Source: an uncultured Mycoplasmatota bacterium (GTDB taxonomy: Bacteria > Bacillota_I > Bacilli_A > RF39 > UBA660). Taken from it: a DNA stretch of 7,790 nt. The stretch spans positions 1-7,790 of the forward strand of contig CANDHX010000060.1 in assembly GCA_947384645.1 (NCBI GenBank), read 5' to 3'. The position numbers and the translations under genes were made by a program. This document shows positions 1-5,757 of the stretch, one piece after another; position 1 is the stretch's first letter, and each line of letters opens with the position of its first letter. Below the pieces are notes generated by a model. It searched no databases. It was not told the origin of the DNA and saw only the letters and a program-made list of their open reading frames with translations.

Positions 1-911
1 TAACAAACTATTTCAGCTACAGCCTCATTTAAAAATTCATAATAGGATAGCTGCAAAAGATGAATGTCCTCGTGTCCTGTAACTCTTTTAAATTCTGGGT
101 CTTCTAAATCACTGCTAGAATTATAATATTTGACGTGTAAAAGGTTATCTCCATTATAATAGCCGACGACTGATTCATCATCTTCATAATCTCCTTCATA
201 AAAAGGAACTATTCCTATATTGTGATGCCTAACTTTAGCCCTAATCATATCTTCTTTATTATAAGTCGATACGACATCTTTTAATAAATCTTCATTACAT
301 AAAAAACACTTTTCTACATCATCTAAATATTTTGAACTGAGAATGCTTTCTTCGAAATCTTTATAATCTATAGAACTATCGCAAAAAGCTAAATCGCCAT
401 CAGCATAAAAAATTGCTTGTTCTTTGGTAAAAGGAGTATAGAAAATAGTCTGGTATTCCCCATTATGTTTAATACTTCCCATATTAAATAGTAGTACTGC
501 CAAAAGAAGTTCTAATTCAAAAATAGTTATCACTAGCCCATTTATTATAAATCTTTTAGCTTTTAAATGGGCTTTTTTATCTATTTGCGATTTTAATTCA
601 TCAACCATATTGTAATTGGCAACTTCTCTACCGTTTTCCAAATACATCTTCTTTATATCTTCTATTCCGTTTTTAAAATAATGTTTAATACCAGTATCGA
701 CATCTAATACGATTTTATAACCCTCGACAAATCCTAAAAATTTTCTTTTTTTACCTAAAACGAAAAGTTGTAACATTTTTAAAACATCCAAATCAAGAGG
801 TCTAATTAACCCATTAACATATCTAAAACCGCTTAATGATTTAGTAACGTCAGAATATATAAAATTAATAGATTTATTTGTTTTATCTTCGATAGTTGCA
901 ATCAATTTCAT
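1..911 (-). CDS. Putative membrane-anchored zinc metallopeptidase (HExxH), C-terminus cut by window edge
   Basis: The frame is open from ATG at 911 to the left edge, giving 303 residues with no stop; the C-terminus is missing. Residues about 1-120 are soluble and lysine-rich. Residues 121-144 form one strong hydrophobic helix preceded by a basic stretch (KKAHLKAKR), so by the positive-inside rule the N-domain should be cytoplasmic and the rest outside. The distal domain holds a CFLC pair (Cys202, Cys205) and, near the cut end, HEDIH at 280-284 followed by NEAVAE at 295-300. HExxH plus a downstream ExxxE-type helix is the gluzincin arrangement (two His and a Glu bind zinc, the HExxH Glu is catalytic), similar to the EGLAEY helix of MA-clan peptidases. 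AGAGG lies 7 bases before the ATG and an extended -10 promoter is upstream. The substrate is unknown. The peptidase call is inferred from the motif; I do not recognise the N-domain. Confidence 0.72.
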   Translation of the reverse strand, partial: MKLIATIEDKTNKSINFIYSDVTKSLSGFRYVNGLIRPLDLDVLKMLQLFVLGKKRKFLGFVEGYKIVLDVDTGIKHYFKNGIEDIKKMYLENGREVANYNMVDELKSQIDKKAHLKAKRFIINGLVITIFELELLLAVLLFNMGSIKHNGEYQTIFYTPFTKEQAIFYADGDLAFCDSSIDYKDFEESILSSKYLDDVEKCFLCNEDLLKDVVSTYNKEDMIRAKVRHHNIGIVPFYEGDYEDDESVVGYYNGDNLLHVKYYNSSSDLEDPEFKRVTGHEDIHLLQLSYYEFLNEAVAEIVC

Positions 912-945
912 ATTTTAACCTCTTTCTTTTGCCACGTGATTACAA

Positions 946-974
946 ATATTACCATAATTTAAAGCAAATGTCTA
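946..974 (-). promoter_or_regulatory. Putative promoter of the HExxH membrane protein
   Basis: On the minus strand TAGACA (-35, 5/6 to consensus) at 974-969 is followed after exactly 17 bases by TAATAT (-10, 4/6) at 951-946. TGG directly before the -10 gives an extended -10 element. Transcription would start near 939, leaving a leader of about 28 bases. Some transcription from lysS upstream may also read through, since no convincing terminator separates them. Confidence 0.5.
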
Positions 975-993
975 GAATAGAAAAAACTATTCT
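974..993 (-). other. Inverted repeat at the end of the 113 aa gene, not a clear terminator
   Basis: AGAATAG and CTATTCT form a perfect 7-bp stem around a six-base loop (T6 on the minus strand) and overlap the TAG stop of the upstream gene. There is no run of T after the stem on either strand, so it does not fit a standard intrinsic terminator. It also overlaps the -35 box of the next gene. It could be a weak terminator, an mRNA end-stabilising hairpin or chance in AT-rich DNA. Confidence 0.3.
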
Positions 994-1328
994 TCCGAAT
1001 AGCCCTTAGTTGTATAATCTGAACACTTAATATAAGCTTTATATTTAAATCCCGTATTGATATTCTCGACTTCGACATAACCTACGCAGTCGTCCTCTAA
1101 CTTGGCATCATACCCTTCTTCCTTTAATTTTTCGCTCGTAAACTTTACCTTGTTGCCAAGTGTAGGATAAAGATTTGGATATAATCCCATATACTTTTCT
1201 GTTTGTGTAACGAGTTCATCTTCCATGAAATTGCTTTTGTTGTCGTTTTTAATTTTAAGACCGATTATCGTTAACCCGCCTACGATGATTAAAAGCGTAA
1301 TCGTCCAAACTATAGTAATTTTTTTCAT
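987..1328 (-). CDS. Small single-pass membrane protein, 113 aa, unknown function
   Basis: An N-terminal Lys-Lys pair and a hydrophobic helix at about residues 5-25 serve as a signal anchor, followed by a small polar domain of about 88 residues that should lie outside the cell. The domain has two cysteines, C81 in DDCVGYVEV and C102 in YIKCSDYTTKGY, suitable for a disulphide. The pattern of a short EEGY helix, then C-x-GYV-x-V, then a YKAYIKC...Y-x-TKGY ending recalls, from memory, the C-terminal domains of small secreted or pilin-like proteins in gut Bacilli; this is inference. It is not a normal prepilin, since no G-FTLxE processing site is present. The start is supported by GAGG 10 bases upstream. 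The gene begins 14 bases after the lysS stop and has no room for its own promoter, so it is co-transcribed with lysS. Confidence 0.75.
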   Translation of the reverse strand: MKKITIVWTITLLIIVGGLTIIGLKIKNDNKSNFMEDELVTQTEKYMGLYPNLYPTLGNKVKFTSEKLKEEGYDAKLEDDCVGYVEVENINTGFKYKAYIKCSDYTTKGYSEE

Positions 1329-1338
1329 AATATAAATA

Positions 1339-1342
1339 CCTC
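1339..1342 (-). promoter_or_regulatory. Ribosome binding site of the 113 aa gene, abutting the lysS stop codon
   Basis: GAGG on the minus strand directly follows the lysS TAA (1345-1343) and stands 10 bases before the ATG at 1328. A ribosome ending lysS would cover this site, so the two genes are probably translationally linked. Confidence 0.6.
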
Positions 1343-2836
1343 TTATTTATTCTTAATTTCTGGTTTCATAGTCGGGAATAAAATGACTTCTCTAATCGTT
1401 TCACTTCCCGTTAAAAGCATCACTAGTCTATCGATTCCTAAGCCCATACCGCCAGCAGGTGGCATACCGTATTCCAAAGCTTCGACAAAATCTATATCCA
1501 TGTCGTTTGCTTCTTCATTTCCTAAGTCCTTTTCTTTTAACTGACTTTCAAATCTTTCAAATTGGTCTATAGGGTCATTTAACTCGGTAAAGGCATTGGC
1601 ATATTCACACCCTAAAATGAACAGTTCAAATCTCTCAGTAAATCTTTCATCTTTCGTATCCTTTTTAGCTAAAGGACTAATCTCGACTGGATGTCCAAAG
1701 ACAAAAGTCGGTTCTACAATCGTACTTTCCACATACTTCTCAAAAAATGCATTTACTATATGACCATACTCGAAATGATCTTCGATTTCTACTCCATGTT
1801 CTTCTGCTTTTTTCTTTGCTTCTTCTGTTGAAGATACTTTAAAGAAATCGACGCCGCTTGCTTCTTTTATCAAATCGACCATATGAGCTCTTTTAAACTT
1901 TGGCTTTAAACTAATGTGTTTTCCCAAATAATCGAGTTCATATGTTCCATTTAATTCATAAGCACAAGTGCTTACCAAACCTTCCGTTATATCCATCATG
2001 CCTTCTAAATCGGAAAATGCCTTATATAGTTCGATGGTTGTAAACTCCGGATTGTGTTTTTTATCCATTCCTTCATTTCTAAATATTCTACCTATCTCAT
2101 AAACGGCATCCATTCCGCCTACCAAAAGACGTTTAAGATTTAATTCGGTTGCAATTCTTAAATACATGTCGATATCCTGAGAATTGTGATGAGTTACAAA
2201 AGGTCGTGCTGCAGCTCCTCCTAAGATAGTTCCAAGAATAGGAGTTTCGACTTCAACGTAACCTAAATTATCCAAATAATGCTGTATAGAGCGAATGATT
2301 TTAGGTCTAGCAAAAGCTACTTTTCTCGCATCATCATTCATGATTAAATCGACATATCTTCTTCTAAAACGTTCTTCTACATCGACTAAACCGTGGTATT
2401 TCTCTGGAAGTGGTTTTAAAGCTTTAACTAGATGTGTATATTCCATACATTTAATCGTCACTTCGCCGGTTTGAGTCATCATAACTTTTCCTCGCACGCC
2501 GACGATATCGCCGATATCTGCACTCTTAAATAGAGTATAAACATCTTCCCCGACATCGTTTATAGATATATATACTTGAATACTACCTAGTTTATCTTTT
2601 ATAGAGAAGAAGCTTGCTTTACCCATTTTTCTAATAAACATAATTCTACCGGCAACACATACTTCTACGTTTGAATTTTCTAATTCTTCGTGAGTTTTAC
2701 TTCCGTATTTTTCTTTTATTTCTAAAGAATAATCGGTTACCTCATATTTATGTCCAAATGGGTCTAACCCTAACTCTCTTATTTTATCTAACTTTCCTCT
2801 TCTTACTAATTCCTGTTCAGTAAAAGTTCTCTCCAT
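1343..2836 (-). CDS. lysS: Lysine--tRNA ligase (class II lysyl-tRNA synthetase)
   Basis: Cytoplasmic enzyme that activates lysine with ATP and loads it on tRNA-Lys. At 497 residues it has the usual bacterial length. An OB-fold anticodon-binding domain spans about residues 57-135 (CVAGRIMFIRKMGKASFF). The signature ERFRRRYVDLI is at 155-165. Class II motif 1 ends at VEVETPIL (194-201), followed by GGAAARPF and the lysine-site stretch ATELNLKRLLVGG. Motif 2 is FRNEG...HNPEFTTIE (252-269), with its key Arg at 253, and motif 3 is GMGLGIDRLVMLL (463-475), with its Arg at 470. All catalytic motifs are intact. The start is set by GGACGTGAT 5 bases before the ATG and by conserved N-terminal sequence (ELVRRGKLDKIRELGLDPFG). 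It has its own promoter and a leader near 20 bases, too short for a T-box. The 113 aa membrane protein follows on the same transcript. Confidence 0.98.
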   Translation of the reverse strand: MERTFTEQELVRRGKLDKIRELGLDPFGHKYEVTDYSLEIKEKYGSKTHEELENSNVEVCVAGRIMFIRKMGKASFFSIKDKLGSIQVYISINDVGEDVYTLFKSADIGDIVGVRGKVMMTQTGEVTIKCMEYTHLVKALKPLPEKYHGLVDVEERFRRRYVDLIMNDDARKVAFARPKIIRSIQHYLDNLGYVEVETPILGTILGGAAARPFVTHHNSQDIDMYLRIATELNLKRLLVGGMDAVYEIGRIFRNEGMDKKHNPEFTTIELYKAFSDLEGMMDITEGLVSTCAYELNGTYELDYLGKHISLKPKFKRAHMVDLIKEASGVDFFKVSSTEEAKKKAEEHGVEIEDHFEYGHIVNAFFEKYVESTIVEPTFVFGHPVEISPLAKKDTKDERFTERFELFILGCEYANAFTELNDPIDQFERFESQLKEKDLGNEEANDMDIDFVEALEYGMPPAGGMGLGIDRLVMLLTGSETIREVILFPTMKPEIKNK

Positions 2837-2841
2837 TTCAC

Positions 2842-2850
2842 ATCACGTCC
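2842..2850 (-). promoter_or_regulatory. Imperfect ribosome binding site of lysS
   Basis: GGACGTGAT matches the extended anti-Shine-Dalgarno target GGAGGTGAT at 8 of 9 bases and ends 5 bases before the lysS ATG. It is the only good pairing site near this start and supports it. Confidence 0.55.
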
Positions 2851-2863
2851 GTTCATAGCCATA

Positions 2864-2892
2864 ATTATAAAATACTTAAAAGGAAATTGCAA
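2864..2892 (-). promoter_or_regulatory. lysS promoter
   Basis: On the minus strand TTGCAA (-35, 4/6) at 2892-2887, a 17-base spacer and a perfect TATAAT (-10) at 2869-2864. Transcription should start near 2857, about 20 bases before the ATG. The -35 box lies 6 bases beyond the terminator of the gene upstream. Confidence 0.7.
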
Positions 2893-2898
2893 CAAACT

Positions 2899-2925
2899 AA
2901 AAAGCTTCCTATAAAGAAACTTTTT
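2899..2925 (-). terminator. Putative intrinsic terminator of the downstream hairpin paralogue
   Basis: On the minus strand AAAAAGTTTC and GAAGCTTTTT form a 10-bp stem with one G-T wobble and a 7-base loop that contains the TAG stop. The T5 run is part of the stem and is followed by AG, so the U-tract is short and the stem AT-rich. It is the weakest of the three terminators here, and some read-through into lysS is possible. Confidence 0.55.
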
Positions 2926-4237
2926 TTTCGCTTTTTACTTCGTCAACCCGAATTATTTGATTATCGCTTTCTTCTGAATCGATAATGGTATTAATTTTTT
3001 TACTTATTTGTTTTTCGATATCGTAAATGCCAGCTAGAAAAGTCATGTCAGCTCTTCTATTTTTTTCCCTTGTATCTAAATATTCACTAGCTACTATGAG
3101 AAGACGAGCAATCTCAACTTCGGCTCCACTATAAGGAAGTTTATATACTCTATCGACAACACTAAAAAGTGCTCTCATCTGGTATTCATCCTTGACTTCT
3201 TCTAAACCGAGGAAATTTAACCTTTCGACTACCATTCGTCTAGTCAAGTGGAGGCTTTTATCAGTAACAAAATGAGGTGTAGCTTCTCTACTAAATATCT
3301 TTGTCTCGATACTGGCAAGCATATTTAATAGCATTTTCTTAGAAACTTGTTCACTGCCCTCTATAGCTTTTTCTAAAATGTCTAATTCCCTTAATATACC
3401 TTCACTATCCAAAGTATCACTTAAAAGTTCTCTATCCCTTTTTATCGAACTAAGAAGCATATTATTAAATTCTAAGTTTTCTAAAGCACTACCTCTATAA
3501 TTTTGCCTGTCGCTTTCTTCTTTTAAAAAGATTCTTAACCCTTCTGCCATATCCTTTCTTTTATTGGCAAAGTTATAAAACACTGCCCCCGCAGAACCTC
3601 CTACTAAAAGTGTTCCTGCAATAACACTAGGAATTGTAACTCCTATACTACTCAAAAATATAATTGCTGCTAGCAAAAGTACTATTGAACCCCCAATAAA
3701 AGGTTTGAAAACTTGAAGCATCACTTTGAAATAATATTGACATAAAGAATTTTTGTTATCGTTAAAGTATTTGATGACGCTTTCACGTATATCTGGACTC
3801 AAAAAGCCGATGTCCTCTCCTTTTATATATTTGTTTAGAACTCCTTCGGCAATATACTTAGTTGCTTCAGCACTAAAGTACGATTGTTTTCTCAATTCTA
3901 TATTCTCTAAAGTTTGTTCTTTAAGAAGTCCAAATCTCTCTGCCAACTTGCTAAATTGTTCGAGTGTCTCTTTCGATTTTAACATTTCTTTAGAAGGAGT
4001 TAAAAGATATTCTTCCACTTTAAAACCAAAATTTTGGAACTCTACAGCTTCGATATGTATAGTATTTTCATCTATGCTAAAATCTACTACGTTATCCTGA
4101 GCCTCTATTCTTTTCTTCCACTTATCAAAAAACGTACTATAGTCCAAAAAATTCTCTTCTATATAATTGCCATATTCGTCTTTTTCCACTAAATAAAATC
4201 CGATACCCCTAATTTCAGAAATTGTTATGCGATGCAT
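2909..4237 (-). CDS. Unrecognised 442 aa protein with central membrane hairpin, downstream paralogue
   Basis: I do not recognise the family. The N-terminal domain (about 1-170) carries DYSTFFDKW (32-40) and ENIELRKQSY (111-120). Two hydrophobic helices at about 178-200 and 203-222 are joined by a very short turn with Pro203. Basic residues on both flanks (FKVMLQVFK, ANKRK) put both ends in the cytoplasm. The C-terminal domain (about 230-420) is mostly helical and charged, with RVYKLPYSGAEVEI at 363-376, and ends in an acidic then basic tail. The same blocks occur in the same order in the 447 aa protein encoded just upstream, so the two are paralogues, with overall identity low by eye. No signal peptide, nucleotide-binding motif or catalytic signature is visible. 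GGGGAG lies 9 bases before the ATG. It has its own promoter and terminator and is probably transcribed alone. A role in membrane organisation or stress is possible but unsupported. Confidence 0.82.
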   Translation of the reverse strand: MHRITISEIRGIGFYLVEKDEYGNYIEENFLDYSTFFDKWKKRIEAQDNVVDFSIDENTIHIEAVEFQNFGFKVEEYLLTPSKEMLKSKETLEQFSKLAERFGLLKEQTLENIELRKQSYFSAEATKYIAEGVLNKYIKGEDIGFLSPDIRESVIKYFNDNKNSLCQYYFKVMLQVFKPFIGGSIVLLLAAIIFLSSIGVTIPSVIAGTLLVGGSAGAVFYNFANKRKDMAEGLRIFLKEESDRQNYRGSALENLEFNNMLLSSIKRDRELLSDTLDSEGILRELDILEKAIEGSEQVSKKMLLNMLASIETKIFSREATPHFVTDKSLHLTRRMVVERLNFLGLEEVKDEYQMRALFSVVDRVYKLPYSGAEVEIARLLIVASEYLDTREKNRRADMTFLAGIYDIEKQISKKINTIIDSEESDNQIIRVDEVKSEKKVSL

Positions 4238-4267
4238 AAGACTAAACTCCCCTTTTCTTGGGAAGTT

Positions 4268-4296
4268 ATTCTACATTAAAAGCTCAATTTTGTCAA
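4268..4296 (-). promoter_or_regulatory. Promoter of the 442 aa hairpin paralogue
   Basis: On the minus strand a perfect TTGACA at 4296-4291, a 17-base spacer and TAGAAT (5/6) at 4273-4268, followed by AAC. The -10 box ends 30 bases before the ATG. The layout is almost the same as at the upstream paralogue. The -35 box begins one base after the T-run of the preceding terminator. Confidence 0.8.
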
Positions 4297-4297
4297 G

Positions 4298-4318
4298 AAA
4301 AAAGGACTTATATGTCCT
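4298..4318 (-). terminator. Intrinsic terminator of the 447 aa hairpin paralogue
   Basis: On the minus strand AGGAC-ATATAA-GTCCT followed by a T-run (six T counting the last stem base). The 5-bp stem is short but G/C-containing. It starts inside the TAG stop codon, so gene end and terminator overlap. Confidence 0.75.
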
Positions 4319-5660
4319 ATAACGTTTTTTGGTTCTCAAGACCACTAGAATAACTGATCGGTGCTACAGAATCGTCTTCTATATCGAAGGCTTCATTTAT
4401 CATATTAGTAACTTGATTATCGACATCGGTTATTTTTTGTAGGAATTCTTTTCCGCTTATCCCCATGGCATAGTATTCTATTATGATATTTAATATTTTT
4501 AGAATTTCACTTTCACACCCCTCGTATGGTAAACTCCAAATTCTATTTAATACATTCTTAGCTACCTCGATATAATTGTCTTCTATCTCTTCGAATTGAC
4601 AACCTATATAAGCAAGCCTTTCCATGAGTTGCTCTAGATTAAATTTTACGTCTTTCTTTGATTTAAATCCTCGTTTTTGAGTTCTAGAGTACATTTCGCT
4701 TTCCAATAAAATCAATGCTCTTAATAAATCTGGTTTAGAAATAGCACGAAAAGAGGTTACTTCCATCGTTTTTAATATATCGAATTTGGCATTTAGACTA
4801 TTAAACGATTTTCTCAAATCGTCAAATTCCCAAGATGCATTAGCCTCCATAAATTTATAATCTTCTAAAATAAAATCTAAAAATTGATCTTTCGTATCCT
4901 GTAATTCCTGTTTTTTCTTAGTTTCATCGCTTGGGTTACCACTTACTAATTCTTCTACTTTTTTGATGTATGCGTCTAAATTAGCTCGACCTTTCTTTAA
5001 ACTTATGATATCTAAACCTAAGGAAGCACAAAAATATATCAAAGGAGCTAAATATAAAACGTTTAAACCTAGAAATGGAAAAATGCAAGCTCCCACTCCA
5101 ACTGTTAAAGCGACTTCTTTTAAATCTTTTTTTAGGCCTCTCGATATAAAACGGCTTGCTAATCTTTTTTTATTATCTAACACATAATGCTTAACTGTCC
5201 CATTTAAATCGTATAAATTTTTAACTTCGCCTGTTTGCATATAACTTCTTATGCATTCGTTTGCGACTTTCTCTATCTTTTCCTCCTTGAGATATCTTTG
5301 TTTCTTAAACTCTATATTTTCTGAAGTGTCTTTTTTAACTTTGTTAAAATTTATCACTAAGGAATTTATCATAATCATAAAATTGACATCCATTAGAAGT
5401 TTTCTATCAAGTTTTATTGTACTTTCTTCATGCCGCCAACAGTCCCAATCGAAATAAATCATCTTTATATGGAGAGTATCTCTATCCAATCTAAAGTCTT
5501 CCAAACGTTTTTCATCTTCGATTACGTATTTCCAATAGTCAAAAAAAGAATCATAGTCTGTTCTATAATCTGAAAACTTCGTTCTTTTTGATGAATTATT
5601 TCTATTTATTTCGCTTAGATATAATTCTTCTCCATTTAATTTATATAGTTCAAATTGCAT
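4317..5660 (-). CDS. Unrecognised 447 aa protein with central membrane hairpin, upstream paralogue
   Basis: I do not recognise the family. The architecture matches the neighbouring 442 aa protein: N-domain with DYDSFFDYW (35-43) and ENIEFKKQRY (114-123), two hydrophobic helices at about 182-199 and 201-220, and a helical C-domain with RIWSLPYEGCESEI (373-386). Basic clusters on both sides of the hairpin (RGLKKDLK before, LKKGR after) predict both domains cytoplasmic. The segment from about 225 to 300 is highly charged and probably long helices or coiled coil. Differences from the paralogue include cysteines in the hairpin (192, 211), Cys354 and Cys382, and an acidic tail (DIEDD). AGGAG sits 8 bases before the ATG, and a near-consensus promoter and a terminator bracket the gene, so it is a single-gene unit. 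There is no enzymatic signature; a structural, scaffolding or sensing membrane role is only a guess. Confidence 0.82.
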   Translation of the reverse strand: MQFELYKLNGEELYLSEINRNNSSKRTKFSDYRTDYDSFFDYWKYVIEDEKRLEDFRLDRDTLHIKMIYFDWDCWRHEESTIKLDRKLLMDVNFMIMINSLVINFNKVKKDTSENIEFKKQRYLKEEKIEKVANECIRSYMQTGEVKNLYDLNGTVKHYVLDNKKRLASRFISRGLKKDLKEVALTVGVGACIFPFLGLNVLYLAPLIYFCASLGLDIISLKKGRANLDAYIKKVEELVSGNPSDETKKKQELQDTKDQFLDFILEDYKFMEANASWEFDDLRKSFNSLNAKFDILKTMEVTSFRAISKPDLLRALILLESEMYSRTQKRGFKSKKDVKFNLEQLMERLAYIGCQFEEIEDNYIEVAKNVLNRIWSLPYEGCESEILKILNIIIEYYAMGISGKEFLQKITDVDNQVTNMINEAFDIEDDSVAPISYSSGLENQKTL

Positions 5661-5689
5661 GATGACGTCTCCTTTTTTTCGGTCATGTT

Positions 5690-5718
5690 ATTCTATTATA
5701 TGCAAAAATATTTGTCAA
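5690..5718 (-). promoter_or_regulatory. Promoter of the 447 aa hairpin paralogue
   Basis: On the minus strand a perfect TTGACA at 5718-5713, a 17-base spacer and TAGAAT at 5695-5690, followed by AAC; the -10 box ends 29 bases before the ATG. A perfect TATAAT overlaps it at 5700-5695, but its 12-base spacing from the -35 box is too short, so TAGAAT is the better -10. Confidence 0.78.
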
Positions 5719-5721
5719 TAG

Positions 5722-5746
5722 AAAAAAGACGACAAAAATTGTCGTC
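5722..5746 (-). terminator. Strong intrinsic terminator of the BspA-like gene
   Basis: On the minus strand GACGACAA-TTT-TTGTCGTC is a perfect 8-bp stem with a 3-base loop followed by six T. A matching A-run (5747-5752) precedes the stem and could extend the pairing. It lies 11 bases past the TAA stop and ends four bases before the -35 box of the next gene. Confidence 0.9.
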
Positions 5747-5757
5747 AAAAAATCAGT

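Noticed and set aside
933..938. CACGTG palindrome in the leader of the HExxH gene as an operator
   Set aside because: A single 6-base palindrome without longer dyad symmetry is expected by chance.
2837..2908. T-box or other riboswitch upstream of lysS
   Set aside because: The predicted leader is only about 20 bases, leaving no room for such an element.
3753..4100. Plus-strand open frame of 115 codons
   Set aside because: It is antisense to a conserved part of the 442 aa paralogue, has no ribosome binding site that I can see, and its translation shows no family features.
4963..5457. Two short plus-strand open frames
   Set aside because: Both are antisense within the 447 aa gene and look like by-products of its codon use.
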